A stretch of 37,272 nucleotides of DNA from Streptococcus moroccensis (GCF_030812835.1 NZ_JAUSTM010000021.1:1-37272), one strand, 5' to 3'; counted from the first letter of the stretch, positions 8,056 to 17,120 are shown. Translations and numbers: made by a program. Notes: generated by a model not told the origin, from the letters alone.

Positions 8056-8832
8056 CTATGTCTCTTCTTCTAAGATACCCTCCGCTAAGAAAGCTTCTAT
8101 ATCACTGTATGGAAACTCCAAATAAATTCTTTCTTCATCAAAATTAAGGACCAGACGATCTACTCTGGGATCAAAAACGCCAACGTCTAAGTTTTCTTTG
8201 AGCTCAGTGAGCTTGACCTCTGCTTCTGCCTCAGTAAAACCGCTTGAAACCATCTTTTCCTTGGCTACGCTCTCAAAGGCCTCACCATCTGAAAAAATAT
8301 CTGAATAGGTCAACCGGTCAAGGGTTCTACTGGTATCCTCCAGATTTAATTGCGTTCCTTCTTTAAAAACATAGTAACTGTCAAGCACTGGACTAGGTCC
8401 ACCTTTAGCCTGAAATTGATTATTCTTATAGGAGAGGTACCATTCCGTTAGGCTTATCCTTTTGATGGATGCTAAGCCTGTGTCAGAAACCAGAGAATCA
8501 AAATGGACCAAATCGACATGATCTAGTTTGCCTGCTTTTTTCTGTTCTTGTAATTCTTGATACCGGCGGTCAAATACAGCATTGTCAGTTTCATTTCTAT
8601 CGCTTGTACGGCTTGTTCTAAGGGTTTTCACATAGGATAAGCCGCTTCTGTCAAGCTCAAAGATAGAATAAACGGATAGAGCTTTATGACTTTCCATTCG
8701 ATGGTTGACATACTGTGTCAGAGCTTCGTTGGCGACTTTTTCTTGTCTTTTTTGATGAGCGAACCAGACTCCAAAACCAAGAATAACTAATGCTACTAGC
8801 CCAAGGAAACTAAATTGCTGTTTTTTTGACAT
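8056..8832 (-). CDS. Membrane-anchored PgdA N-domain paralogue without deacetylase domain
   Basis: Function unknown. The 258-residue protein has one N-terminal transmembrane helix (about residues 6-24) and an extracellular domain ending at the C-terminus. Its second half (LTYSDIFSDGEAFESVAKEK... then SGFTEAEAEVKL, and a final strand FPYSDIEAFL) runs parallel to the pre-catalytic region of the neighbouring deacetylase (LETFLSDQEAFINQVTEKLI..., SGWSEEEIALS, LYSDCYEAI). This suggests a shared DUF3298/RsiV-like fold and a duplication. There is no NodB domain or catalytic motif. The start was chosen at ATG 8832 because GAGG lies eight bases upstream; a GTG three codons earlier overlaps that site. 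It is probably cotranscribed with the deacetylase gene 71 bases downstream, and a cre box overlaps its promoter. It could be a regulator or cell-wall sensor. Confidence 0.75.
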   Translation of the reverse strand: MSKKQQFSFLGLVALVILGFGVWFAHQKRQEKVANEALTQYVNHRMESHKALSVYSIFELDRSGLSYVKTLRTSRTSDRNETDNAVFDRRYQELQEQKKAGKLDHVDLVHFDSLVSDTGLASIKRISLTEWYLSYKNNQFQAKGGPSPVLDSYYVFKEGTQLNLEDTSRTLDRLTYSDIFSDGEAFESVAKEKMVSSGFTEAEAEVKLTELKENLDVGVFDPRVDRLVLNFDEERIYLEFPYSDIEAFLAEGILEEET

Positions 8833-8855
8833 CCTAATCACCTCTTTCTCTTTCT

Positions 8856-8894
8856 ATTATAGCAAAAATAGCTTAAGTTTTGAAGGCGTTTTCA
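8856..8894 (-). promoter_or_regulatory. Promoter with overlapping cre box
   Basis: Minus strand: -10 TATAAT at 8856-8861, a 17-base spacer, -35 TTCAAA at 8879-8884. TGAAGGCGTTTTCA at 8881-8894 matches the CcpA consensus TGWAANCGNTNWCA at 13 of 14 positions and overlaps the -35, a geometry that implies repression in glucose. Confidence 0.65.
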
Positions 8895-8954
8895 ATTTTA
8901 GTGCTATGCAATCGTTTAAAGGGTATACAGGTTCCTTTGAGACTAGCCCTACCC

Positions 8955-8990
8955 AAAAACGCATTTGGAATTCATTTCCCAAACGCGTTT
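8955..8990 (-). terminator. Rho-independent terminator of pckA
   Basis: Minus strand: AAACGCGTTTGG, loop, CCAAATGCGTTTTT. A long, slightly imperfect stem with a T tail. Confidence 0.8.
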
Positions 8991-9033
8991 GTTTAGTCTT
9001 TTCCTCTATACTATATGCAAGGAGTATCGGTTC

Positions 9034-10704
9034 TTATCCTTCTGAATCCGCTTCAGATGCTTCATTTTTAGGTAATAGATTTACCAATTCCTGAACATGT
9101 TTGATGGCTTCTACTGGCAGAGGTTGGCTTGGATTGTCTTGGTTAAATTGCAAAAGGAAGTCCAAACGGAACTGCAAACGATCGCGAAGCAAATAGAGAT
9201 ACGCATCATCAAAGTCAGGGACTTCGTAACCTTCAATGTCCGCATATTCAAATCCTACCAATGGGCCAAACGGTTTAAAGTCAGCTGTCCCATCAACAAC
9301 ACCCTCAATCAAGGCAAGTGTCGCTTCCTTGGTAACATCCTTACCAAGATAAGCTCCAGTATTGACAATGTAGCAATCTACCCCTGACTCAAAGAGTTTT
9401 TGGAAGTTGGTAAAGTCATCTACCAAAGGATACACTCGGAATGGGTTGGCATACGGTTCAATAACCAGTGAGTCGCGGCTCTCAGTCGTGTTTTCAGCTG
9501 TGCTCCGCTTAGTAGCTAGGGTACAACCAAATGTCGTTGCTAAAACAGGATCTTTAATTTTAATGAGAGGTGGTAGAGCATCATCTTTCATGATCCAGAA
9601 AATAGCATCGATCGGTTCTTCAACCTTATCCACACGGTTAGGCGTTGAATAGCGTGATTTCACCGTCCGACCGTTACCATTTCGGATATCCTCTGTGACC
9701 AGTACACGCTCAAGATTTTCATTAAGCGCAACTCCACAGTTTTGAACAGTAACAAAGTATTCTTGCTCTGGGTGTCCAACAGGATAATCGTTAGTCTTGT
9801 CAAAATAACTCGGTTCTAAAGCCACCGAAGATCCATTTTCCATCGAGATGATAAAGGCATCATCGTGAAGGACTTTGACATCATATTTACCATTGTGTTT
9901 AGCATGGGTAAGCGTAGATTTCCCAGAACCTGACAGACCAAAGAAAGATGCAACGAGGGCCTTATCTTTGGTTTTAAATTCTTTTAGACCACCGTGACAA
10001 GCTGCATAGTTGTTACGGGCAGCTGTTCCCCAAGCCATGGTCAGTGTTCCTTTCTTGATTTCACCAAAATAGTTCATCCCCAAGATAGCCGCACAGTTGT
10101 GTTTAGTGTCAAAATAAGCTAAACCATCTGGGTAGTCTGGATGAGACCAGGTTGGATCAAAGAAAATATAGATGTCATTTTCGTCATAAGGAACAGACTC
10201 TTGTAGGCGTTTATAGTAGGCATCATTGAGGAATTGGAAATTTAAGAGCCAAGAATAAAGGTTTGCCACTTCGTGTTCTGGCATAGTAATATGAGCTCTT
10301 ACCATAAAATCTTCGTCCAAGCCCACAACCGCACAGGCTTTCAAAAATGGGAAGAAACTAGATTGGTAGACAGCTTCACGGACAATCGGCAAAAGTTTTG
10401 CATCTTCTTCTGGTTTTTGCCCCAAAATCCGTCTTGCTTTAGCTGTACGACCAACAACAGCCCCATCATTGGTGAGAATAACACGCGCATCTTCAGGTAA
10501 TCCAAGTTCTTTAGCGTGAGCAACTTTTTGATGAAGGAGGACTGCATTAGGGGCAGCTGAAACCAAGTGATAAACTTCTTCCATCGATTCGATCTCGCGC
10601 ACATTATTCCCGTAAAAGGCCGTTTGAACTGTAGCCTTTAAAGGAGAAATAAAGCCGCTTTTCTTAGAAAGCAATTCATTACTAAAGCGATGATGTGTGA
10701 CCAT
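9034..10704 (-). CDS. pckA: Phosphoenolpyruvate carboxykinase (ATP)
   Basis: Interconverts oxaloacetate + ATP and PEP + CO2 + ADP in the cytosol; it can run in the gluconeogenic direction or fix CO2 when PEP and bicarbonate are high. The 556-residue protein has the ATP-type signatures: the kinase-1a loop GLSGSGKST (256-264), the kinase-2 motif LHDDAFII with the metal-binding Asp pair (about 279-286), and a GTAARNNYAACHGG segment (226-239) close to the family's active-site signature. It is slightly longer than the 530-540 residues usual elsewhere. The promoter carries a near-consensus cre box (10758-10771), so it is very likely repressed by CcpA on glucose. It is monocistronic, with its own terminator. 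Many streptococci lack this enzyme and rely on PEP carboxylase, so it marks a metabolic difference of this lineage. Confidence 0.95.
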   Translation of the reverse strand: MVTHHRFSNELLSKKSGFISPLKATVQTAFYGNNVREIESMEEVYHLVSAAPNAVLLHQKVAHAKELGLPEDARVILTNDGAVVGRTAKARRILGQKPEEDAKLLPIVREAVYQSSFFPFLKACAVVGLDEDFMVRAHITMPEHEVANLYSWLLNFQFLNDAYYKRLQESVPYDENDIYIFFDPTWSHPDYPDGLAYFDTKHNCAAILGMNYFGEIKKGTLTMAWGTAARNNYAACHGGLKEFKTKDKALVASFFGLSGSGKSTLTHAKHNGKYDVKVLHDDAFIISMENGSSVALEPSYFDKTNDYPVGHPEQEYFVTVQNCGVALNENLERVLVTEDIRNGNGRTVKSRYSTPNRVDKVEEPIDAIFWIMKDDALPPLIKIKDPVLATTFGCTLATKRSTAENTTESRDSLVIEPYANPFRVYPLVDDFTNFQKLFESGVDCYIVNTGAYLGKDVTKEATLALIEGVVDGTADFKPFGPLVGFEYADIEGYEVPDFDDAYLYLLRDRLQFRLDFLLQFNQDNPSQPLPVEAIKHVQELVNLLPKNEASEADSEG

Positions 10705-10733
10705 AAAGTTACCTCTCTTTCTTTAATATCCTT

Positions 10734-10771
10734 ATTATACACCTTTTTATTTTATAAAGAAAGCGTTTTCA
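10734..10771 (-). promoter_or_regulatory. pckA promoter and cre box
   Basis: Minus-strand -10 TATAAT at 10734-10739. AGAAAGCGTTTTCA at 10758-10771 (read on plus) matches the cre consensus TGWAANCGNTNWCA at 13 of 14 positions and overlaps the weak -35 region, as expected for CcpA repression of gluconeogenesis. Confidence 0.75.
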
Positions 10772-10833
10772 ACAAAAATTGTTATTTTTTTAGCAAACTA
10801 ACAAGAATTTTCAGAACCACTACTGGAAATGAC

Positions 10834-10868
10834 AAAAAAGATGCCATACGGTTTTCCGTCTGCATCTT
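10834..10868 (-). terminator. Terminator of gloA
   Basis: Minus strand: AAGATGC, a long inner hairpin around GACGGAAAACCGT, GCATCTTTTTT. It follows the gloA stop directly. Confidence 0.75.
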
Positions 10869-10876
10869 GCATGGTT

Positions 10877-11254
10877 TTATTTTTCGCGGATGACTTCAAT
10901 CTTATAGCCATCTGGGTCTGTAATAAAGTAATAACTTGGATCTGTCCCAGGCAATCCTTTGAGATCCGTTACAGTATAGCCAGCTTCCACGTGTTCTTTG
11001 TGCAAGCCCTCAAGATCGTCAACACTAATGGCAATGTGTCCATACCCATCACCAATCGTGTAGGGACCATGATCATAATTATAAGTCAATTCCAACTCAT
11101 AAGTATCTCCTGGCAGTGTTAAGTATACTAGGGTAAATTGATGCTCTTCAAAATCGCGACGACGGGCAATCTCAAATCCTAATGCCTCTTGATAAAAAGT
11201 CAATGATGCGTCTAAATCCTGAACACGATAACAGGTATGTGCCATTTTTGCCAT
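10877..11254 (-). CDS. gloA: Lactoylglutathione lyase (glyoxalase I, VOC family)
   Basis: Detoxifies methylglyoxal by isomerising its hemithioacetal with glutathione (or another thiol). The 125-residue protein has the vicinal-oxygen-chelate fold with all four metal ligands at the expected places: His in MAHTCYRV (residue 5), Glu in YELELTYN, His in GYGHIAISV and Glu in GYKIEVI near the C-terminus. These match the small nickel-type bacterial enzymes. I chose ATG 11254 because GGAGG lies eight bases upstream; an upstream ATG (11269) overlaps that ribosome site. It lies between metG and pckA on the same strand, with terminators on both sides, so it is expressed alone. Confidence 0.93.
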   Translation of the reverse strand: MAKMAHTCYRVQDLDASLTFYQEALGFEIARRRDFEEHQFTLVYLTLPGDTYELELTYNYDHGPYTIGDGYGHIAISVDDLEGLHKEHVEAGYTVTDLKGLPGTDPSYYFITDPDGYKIEVIREK

Positions 11255-11324
11255 ATGTTTATCCTCCATTTGATGATATTTCTATTCTACCGTTTTTAAG
11301 GAAATAATACAAAAATTTAAAACG

Positions 11325-11358
11325 AAAAGACCTCTGGTTAACTCACGAGAGGTCTTTT
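11325..11358 (-). terminator. Terminator of metG
   Basis: AAAAGACCTCT / AGAGGTCTTTT perfect stem around a 12-base loop; the minus side continues CGTTTT. Confidence 0.8.
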
Positions 11359-11379
11359 CTGATCTTTCTAGGCGTATTG

Positions 11380-13440
11380 TTAGCCAATCACACTGCCGTT
11401 TGGAACAGATGGATCAACGGTTAAGAGGGTCAATTTGCCGTCATGCTCGGCAGAGAGGATCATGCCTTGACTGACGTATTTTTTCATCATTTTACGAGGT
11501 TTGAGGTTGGCCACGATTTGGACCTTGAGGCCGATTAGCTCTTCTGGATTTGGGTAGAAGTTGGCAATCCCAGATAAGATTTGACGGTGTTCGGCATCCC
11601 CTGCGTCCAAACGGAACTGGAGCAATTTGTCAGAGCCTTCGACTTTTTGACAGTCAATGACTTCTGCCACACGGATTTCCGTTTGGTCAAAGTCTTCAAA
11701 CTTGATTTCAGGCTTGTTGAGGGTTAATTCCACCTCTTCTGGCACCCACTCTTTTTCCGTTGCAGGTTTGCCAGCAGCCATTTGGTCTTTGATGTAGGCA
11801 ATTTCCTCATCCATATCGAGACGTGGGAAGATCGGGGTCCCTTTCGCCACCACCGTCACATTTTCTGGGAACTGACCGAAGGTTAAATCTTCCATTGCTG
11901 AAACCTCACCGAGGCCCAATTGGCTAAAGATGCTGGCTGCTGTTTCCATCATAAATGGAGCGATTAAATGAGCTACCACGCGCAAGCTTTCCGCCAAATG
12001 CGCCATGACAGAGCCAAGGTTGCCTTTTTGGTCCTCATCTTTAGCCAAAACCCAAGGTGCTGTCTCGTCAATGTACTTGTTGGTGCGGGCAATCAAGCTC
12101 CAAACAGCCTCAAGCGCACGCGGGTAGTCCACCAAGTCCATGTACTTGTGGTAGTCTGCGATGGCTTGTGTAGCCACAGCTTCTATGTCTGCGTCAAAGT
12201 CCGTCTGACCAGCAGAGAGGCTTGGGACTTGTCCGTTAAAGTATTTGTTAATCATAGCAACCGTACGGTTGAGGAGGTTTCCTAGGTCATTGGCCAACTC
12301 ATAGTTGATACGTCCAACGTAATCCTCAGGCGTGAAAGTGCCATCAGAACCGACTGGCAGGCTACGCATGAGGTAATAGCGAAGCGGATCTAGACCGTAG
12401 CGCTCCACCAACATTTCAGGGTAAACAACATTGCCTTTTGATTTGGACATCTTGCCATCTTGCATAACAAACCAGCCGTGAGCGACCAAACGTTTTGGTA
12501 AAGGAATATCTAGAGCCATTAAGATAATCGGCCAGTAAATACTATGGAAACGCAGGATGTCCTTAGCAACCATGTGATTAACATTAGATGCTACATTGAA
12601 CTCCCACACTTTACCGTTTTCGTCTGTCCATGATTTAATTTCTGTTTGACCAGTCCAAAACTGCTCAAACTTGGTCGTGTCATGCTGCCCATAACCAAGG
12701 GCTGTCGCATAATTCAAAAGAGCGTCAATCCAGACATAGACCACATGCTTCGGATTAGATTTAATCGGTACGCCCCAAGTGTGTGTTGTACGAGAAACTG
12801 CTAAATCTTCAAGACCTGGTTCGATAAAGTTTTTCAACATTTCGTTCATCCGACTATTCGGACTGATAAAATCTGGATGTGCTTTAAAGAAAGCTTCTAA
12901 ATGCTTTTGATACTTACTAAGCTTAAAAAAATAAGATTCTTCAGAAACCAATTCAACTTGATGTCCTGATGGTGCAACACCACCAATCACATTGCCGTCT
13001 TCGTCTCGGAAAACTTCAGCTAACTGGCTCTCTGTAAAGTATTCTTCATCTGAAACCGAATACCAACCAGAATATTCGCCGAGATAGATATCGCCTTGCT
13101 CTAATAATTTTTCAAAAACTTCTGCGACAACAGTTTCATGGTAATCATCCGTTGTTCGGATGAATTTATCATACGAAATATCAAGTAACTCCCAAAGAGC
13201 TTTCACACCTACTGCCATACCATCAACATATTCTTGTGGTGTCAATCCTGTTTCTGCAGCCTTAGCTTCAATTTTTTGACCGTGCTCGTCAAGACCAGTC
13301 AAATAAAAAACATCTTTCCCCATCAAACGATGATAACGCGCCAAAACATCACAGGCAATGGTCGTTGTAGCATTTCCGATATGAAGCTTCCCAGATGGGT
13401 AATAAATCGGTGTGGTAATGTAGAAATTCTTTTCAGTCAT
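11380..13440 (-). CDS. metG: Methionyl-tRNA synthetase
   Basis: Charges tRNA-Met with methionine in the cytosol. From ATG 13440 the protein is 686 residues. Class I signatures are present: HIGN-type motif in [11 protein letters not shown] (about 17-27) and KMSKS in [10 protein letters not shown]. The zinc-knuckle cysteine quartet of the E. coli type is not seen, as in the Bacillus type. The C-terminus (from about residue 580, [29 protein letters not shown]) is the OB-fold tRNA-binding domain. The frame is open for 36 more codons upstream. ATG 13440 is preferred because GGAGA lies just upstream and homologues begin at [16 protein letters not shown]. No T-box leader is visible; a TATAAT lies about 50 bases upstream. 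Confidence 0.96.
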   Translation of the reverse strand: MTEKNFYITTPIYYPSGKLHIGNATTTIACDVLARYHRLMGKDVFYLTGLDEHGQKIEAKAAETGLTPQEYVDGMAVGVKALWELLDISYDKFIRTTDDYHETVVAEVFEKLLEQGDIYLGEYSGWYSVSDEEYFTESQLAEVFRDEDGNVIGGVAPSGHQVELVSEESYFFKLSKYQKHLEAFFKAHPDFISPNSRMNEMLKNFIEPGLEDLAVSRTTHTWGVPIKSNPKHVVYVWIDALLNYATALGYGQHDTTKFEQFWTGQTEIKSWTDENGKVWEFNVASNVNHMVAKDILRFHSIYWPIILMALDIPLPKRLVAHGWFVMQDGKMSKSKGNVVYPEMLVERYGLDPLRYYLMRSLPVGSDGTFTPEDYVGRINYELANDLGNLLNRTVAMINKYFNGQVPSLSAGQTDFDADIEAVATQAIADYHKYMDLVDYPRALEAVWSLIARTNKYIDETAPWVLAKDEDQKGNLGSVMAHLAESLRVVAHLIAPFMMETAASIFSQLGLGEVSAMEDLTFGQFPENVTVVAKGTPIFPRLDMDEEIAYIKDQMAAGKPATEKEWVPEEVELTLNKPEIKFEDFDQTEIRVAEVIDCQKVEGSDKLLQFRLDAGDAEHRQILSGIANFYPNPEELIGLKVQIVANLKPRKMMKKYVSQGMILSAEHDGKLTLLTVDPSVPNGSVIG

Positions 13441-13534
13441 TTTTTTCTCCTTCGAGGCGAATGAAACCTCTATTTGATAATACTCTATTATATCATAATT
13501 TTGACCAGTGAACAGACCTCTTGACCACTCAGAT

Positions 13535-13563
13535 ATGACAAATGTCATCTCCTGTCATGACAG
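13535..13563. promoter_or_regulatory. Paired palindromes, probable response-regulator operator
   Basis: ATGACA-AA-TGTCAT at 13535-13548 and CTGTCATGACAG at 13552-13563 share the TGTCAT half-site. Their centres are 16 bases apart. They lie about 45-65 bases upstream of the probable transcription start (-10 TAAACT at 13594-13599, weak -35). That is an activator position, and the adjacent operon encodes a NarL/LuxR-type regulator. Confidence 0.6.
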
Positions 13564-13622
13564 AATCGACTAATCGGCTCCGCATTTTTCCAGTAAACTA
13601 AAAACAAGAAAAGGAGTTACTT

Positions 13623-13820
13623 ATGAAAAAACACATGACACCGATAATCATCGCATTCGTCCTACTCTACGCTGCTTGTATCCTATTTGGCCATCCACTA
13701 GCAAACCTCCCAGCGACTGCCCTTCAGTACCTCGCTTGGTCCCTGCCTGCTAGTCTCATCATCGGCCTTATTTATCCTCACCTAAATTCTCAGAAAGGAC
13801 CTTGCCATGACAAAGCCTAA
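13623..13820 (+). CDS. Small membrane protein at the head of the ABC/two-component operon
   Basis: I do not recognise the family. The 65-residue peptide has two hydrophobic segments (about 6-22 and 35-51, the second around LAWSLPASLIIGLIYPHL), so it should span the membrane twice, and ends in a short polar tail. A good AAGGAG lies seven bases before the ATG. Its last 14 bases overlap the start of the ABC ATPase gene, so translation is probably coupled. Position suggests a small accessory subunit of the exporter or an input for the sensor kinase, but that is inference. Confidence 0.7.
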   Translation: MKKHMTPIIIAFVLLYAACILFGHPLANLPATALQYLAWSLPASLIIGLIYPHLNSQKGPCHDKA

Positions 13821-14697
13821 GATACAGGTCAACAATCTGTCCAAAATCATTAAAGGAAAAACGATTCTGGCCGATATGAACTTTTCCATCAAAGAGGGGG
13901 AATGCGTCGCCCTTATCGGGCCAAATGGCGCAGGCAAGACCACGCTTATGTCCTGCCTTTTAGGTGACAAAAAGGTGAGTACAGGAAATGTCCTCATAAA
14001 CGAACAGTCTCCCAAGTCGATAGCTAACAAGGCTAAAATTGCTTTCTTGCAACAAGAAAATGCTGTACCGACCAGCCTCAAGGTCAAGGAATTATTAGAC
14101 TTTTTCCAGTCCATTTATATCGACCATTTAACCTCAAGGGAAATTGATACGCTACTTGGTTTTACGGAGAGTCAAAAAAATCTCTTGACGGATAAATTAT
14201 CCGGTGGGCAAAAACGCCTGCTAGCCTTTGTTCTTTGTCTGATTGGAAAACCAAGCGTACTTTTTTTGGACGAACCGACGGCTGGTATGGACACTTCAAC
14301 CCGCAAACGTTTTTGGGAGATTGTGACTGATTTGAAGGCCCAAGGTACAACCATCGTCTACTCCAGTCATTATATCGAGGAGGTCGAGCACACTGCTGAC
14401 CGCATCCTGGTCTTGCATCAGGGACAGCTCATTCGGGACACGACACCTTTTGCCATGCGGCAGGAAGCTTGTGAGAAGCAGGTGACCTTACCCCGTCAAT
14501 TTGCAGCGGCTGTCGACCAACTTGAAAGGATTTATCAGATAGAGACCAAGACCGACACTGTCAGCTTTATGACCAAGGATATCGAAACCGTTTGGCAGGC
14601 CTTGCAAGAAGTCGGTTGCACACTATCAGACCTGGAAGTCCAAAACAAGACCCTGCTTAACACCCTCTTTGACAGCACGAAAGGAGATGCCACATGA
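13807..14697 (+). CDS. ABC transporter ATP-binding protein
   Basis: Energises an ABC-2 type exporter with the permease encoded next. The 296-residue protein has Walker A GPNGAGKTT (38-46), Q-loop region AFLQQENA, signature LSGGQKR (131-137), Walker B VLFLDEP (151-157) and an H-loop His in VYSSHYIEE. About 80 extra C-terminal residues follow the nucleotide-binding domain, as in drug or lantibiotic exporters of the DrrA/YvfR type. ATGA overlap with the permease gene. The order ATPase, permease, kinase, regulator matches the Bacillus subtilis yvfR-yvfS-yvfT-yvfU arrangement, suggesting a self-regulated stress or antimicrobial exporter. The substrate is unknown. Confidence 0.92.
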   Translation: MTKPKIQVNNLSKIIKGKTILADMNFSIKEGECVALIGPNGAGKTTLMSCLLGDKKVSTGNVLINEQSPKSIANKAKIAFLQQENAVPTSLKVKELLDFFQSIYIDHLTSREIDTLLGFTESQKNLLTDKLSGGQKRLLAFVLCLIGKPSVLFLDEPTAGMDTSTRKRFWEIVTDLKAQGTTIVYSSHYIEEVEHTADRILVLHQGQLIRDTTPFAMRQEACEKQVTLPRQFAAAVDQLERIYQIETKTDTVSFMTKDIETVWQALQEVGCTLSDLEVQNKTLLNTLFDSTKGDAT

Positions 14698-15425
14698 ATG
14701 CTTTGCTAAAAAACGAAATCATTCTTACCTTCCGAACCTGGCCTGTTTTCATTATGGCCGTCGGACTGCCACTCTTTTTCTTCCTCTTCTATTCCAGTAT
14801 GGACATGTATAAAGACCCTGAAATGCAAAAAGCTTTTGTTCAATCTTACATGTTAACCATGACCGCTTTTTCCATGTCTAGCTTTGGCTTCTTCTCCTTT
14901 CCTGTCATGATTCATAGCGATAAGAGCGACCACTATTTGACATATATCGAGCACTCCCCACTTTCGATTCGTCATTATTATTTGGCTAAGATTATCCGAG
15001 TACTAGTCTATTATCTCATCTCTATTCTGGTGACTTTCAGTGTTGGCGCCTTTGTTCGTGGGGTGGAACTCCCTCCTCTTCGCTGGTTAGGAGCGATTCT
15101 CCTACTATTATTGGCCAGTTTCTTCTTTCTCTCCCTTGGACTACTTTTAGCTCAAATCCCTTCCCAACAAGTGATGACCATTGTTGCGAACATCGCCTTC
15201 TTGGGCTTGGCTATTATCGGTGGCTCATGGATGCCAATTGAGACCTTTCCAAAATGGCTGCAAAACATTTCCAAGCTGACACCGACCTATCATGTCAACC
15301 AGGTCGTGGTCCAATACGCCAAAGACGGTGACCTGCTCTGGAAGTCCTTGGGAATCGTCCTTATTTATGCTATAATCATCTCAGGAATAGCCCTTGCTAT
15401 CAAACACAGAACTGAGGTGGATTAA
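14694..15425 (+). CDS. ABC-2 type transporter permease
   Basis: Membrane channel subunit of the exporter. The 243-residue protein has six predicted hydrophobic segments, including a first helix near residues 17-33, paired helices through the middle (YYLISILVTFSVGAF, LGAILLLLLASFFFLSLGLLL) and a last helix near the C-terminus (SLGIVLIYAIIISGIALAI). The FLGLAIIGGSWMPIETFP stretch before the last helix is typical of ABC-2 permeases. It starts inside the stop of the ATPase gene, and its stop shares a base with the kinase start (TAATG), so the operon is tightly coupled. Confidence 0.9.
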   Translation: MNALLKNEIILTFRTWPVFIMAVGLPLFFFLFYSSMDMYKDPEMQKAFVQSYMLTMTAFSMSSFGFFSFPVMIHSDKSDHYLTYIEHSPLSIRHYYLAKIIRVLVYYLISILVTFSVGAFVRGVELPPLRWLGAILLLLLASFFFLSLGLLLAQIPSQQVMTIVANIAFLGLAIIGGSWMPIETFPKWLQNISKLTPTYHVNQVVVQYAKDGDLLWKSLGIVLIYAIIISGIALAIKHRTEVD

Positions 15426-16522
15426 TGTTTCGACCCTTTCAAAAATACGACCCGCTCTACTACATTGGGCTGGTCTTTCTGATTTTTCCTGTCGGTGGTA
15501 TTTTTTGGTTTGACTACCCTGGCTGGACCATCATACCGACAGCTGGTTTTGCCCTGTCTTATTTGGCTATCATTCATATTAGAGATCAGCACAAGGTTCT
15601 GATTGCCTGTCTTTGGTTTTATCTGTTAGCCTATATTACCCTCATGACGATTGGCATTGAAGGGAGCATGATGTGGTTTTTCTTCTACATCGCCAATCTC
15701 TTGGTCTATCGTTTTGACGATGGCTTTAAAAGCTATCGCATGGTCAGCTTTTTAACCTGTTTACTTTTTCTAAATACCAGCGTCTGGCTGAGCAATAGCC
15801 CCATAATCAGTAAACTAATGGCTGTAGCTGTCACAGGTTTTATTTTGTCCATTTACTATTTTCAACGTAAAACAATGGTGGAAGACCGCTTAAAAGCTGA
15901 ACTCTACCGGCAAAATGAAACTATTAACCTCTTGGCAGCTGAAAATGAACGCAATCGGATTGGACGGGATTTGCACGATACCCTCGGTCACACCTTTGCC
16001 ATGATGACTTTAAAAACCGAGCTTGCTCTCAAGCAGTTAGACAAGGAAAATCTCACCGCTGTCCAAAAGGAATTAGAAGATTTGAGAGCCATTAGCCAGA
16101 CATCCATGAAAGAAGTCAGAGAGTTGATTAACAACCTCAAATACCGGACTGTCTCAGAAGAACTGGAAGCTATCTCAGACGTCTTTTCCCTGTCCAACAT
16201 TGAACTCACCATCGACAAACAAGTTGAGACCGACCAGCTATCTCCTGTCTTACAATCCAGCATCAGCATGATTCTGCGTGAATTAACCACCAATGTCATC
16301 AAGCATGCCAAGGCCACTAGCTGTCAGATTAGTTTGCAAGAACTAGACGACATTGTCATTACAGTTACGGATAACGGCCAAGGGTTTGAAACCTTGACCG
16401 GTCAGGAGCTCCATTCGATTCGTGAACGCCTGCAACTGGTCAAGGGTGAGGTACAGATCTTATCTCGTCACAGTCCAACAACCATTCAAGTCCGCTTAGC
16501 CAACAAGGAGGTCGGCCTATGA
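15425..16522 (+). CDS. Sensor histidine kinase, DesK/NarX-type (HisKA_3)
   Basis: Membrane sensor that autophosphorylates on His and passes the phosphate to the adjacent regulator. The 365-residue protein has about five hydrophobic segments in residues 11-147 with almost no extracellular domain, so it probably senses within the membrane or through the ABC transporter. The catalytic part has the HisKA_3 motif [15 protein letters not shown] (about 175-189, phospho-acceptor His184), an N-box [12 protein letters not shown] and a G-box DNGQGF. The motif closely follows the DesK pattern, and the layout resembles B. subtilis YvfT. ATGA overlap with the regulator. Confidence 0.93.
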   Translation: MFRPFQKYDPLYYIGLVFLIFPVGGIFWFDYPGWTIIPTAGFALSYLAIIHIRDQHKVLIACLWFYLLAYITLMTIGIEGSMMWFFFYIANLLVYRFDDGFKSYRMVSFLTCLLFLNTSVWLSNSPIISKLMAVAVTGFILSIYYFQRKTMVEDRLKAELYRQNETINLLAAENERNRIGRDLHDTLGHTFAMMTLKTELALKQLDKENLTAVQKELEDLRAISQTSMKEVRELINNLKYRTVSEELEAISDVFSLSNIELTIDKQVETDQLSPVLQSSISMILRELTTNVIKHAKATSCQISLQELDDIVITVTDNGQGFETLTGQELHSIRERLQLVKGEVQILSRHSPTTIQVRLANKEVGL

Positions 16523-17115
16523 AACTCTTAGTCGCCGAAGACCAATCCATGCTCCGAGATGCCCTATGCCAGCTCTTGCTCATGGAAGAGGATGTCGAGG
16601 CTGTTTTTCAAGCCTCTAATGGTCTGGAAGCCATCTCTGTCTTAGAAAAAGAAGCCATTGATGTGGCCATTCTTGACGTTGAAATGCCCCATAAAACAGG
16701 CCTCGATGTCCTAGAATGGGTCAAAACCTATCAGAAAACAAAGGTCATTATCGTGACTACCTTCAAGCGGGTTGGCTACTTTCAACGGGCCGTCAAGGCT
16801 GGGGTTGATGCTTATGTCTTGAAAGACCGCTCCATTTCAGAGCTGATGGGGACCATTCACACCGTCCTTGCAGGTAAGAAAGAATATTCTCCTGAACTGA
16901 TGGAAACCATCCTAAGCCACGACAATCCCCTAAGCCCTCAGGAAATCACCCTTCTCCAGCACATTGCCCAGGGAAAATCCAGTAAGGAAATCGCAGAACT
17001 GCTCTTTCTTTCACCTGGAACTGTACGCAATTACACCTCGTCAATTTTTAACAAATTGGGTGCCAGTAATCGCGTGGAAGCTATCACCATCGCCCAAAAG
17101 CATGATTGGATATAA
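16519..17115 (+). CDS. Response regulator, NarL/LuxR family
   Basis: DNA-binding partner of the preceding kinase. The 198-residue protein has a receiver domain with acidic pocket Glu7-Asp8, phospho-acceptor Asp53 (AILDVEMP), Thr80/81 and Lys102 (VLKDRS). A LuxR-type helix-turn-helix follows at about 133-198 ([25 protein letters not shown], then [17 protein letters not shown]). It most likely activates its own operon through the twin palindromes at 13535-13563, as DesR and related regulators do near their transporter genes. It is the last gene; a bidirectional terminator follows. Confidence 0.94.
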   Translation: MKLLVAEDQSMLRDALCQLLLMEEDVEAVFQASNGLEAISVLEKEAIDVAILDVEMPHKTGLDVLEWVKTYQKTKVIIVTTFKRVGYFQRAVKAGVDAYVLKDRSISELMGTIHTVLAGKKEYSPELMETILSHDNPLSPQEITLLQHIAQGKSSKEIAELLFLSPGTVRNYTSSIFNKLGASNRVEAITIAQKHDWI

Positions 17116-17120
17116 AAATA

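Noticed and set aside
9097..9652. Plus-strand open frames across pckA
   Set aside because: They lie antisense in a full-length well-conserved gene, lack ribosome sites and have unlikely protein sequence.
13441..13548. Upstream N-terminal extension of metG (36 codons)
   Set aside because: A strong ribosome site precedes ATG 13440 and homologues start there; the extension also overlaps the promoter and the 13535 palindrome.
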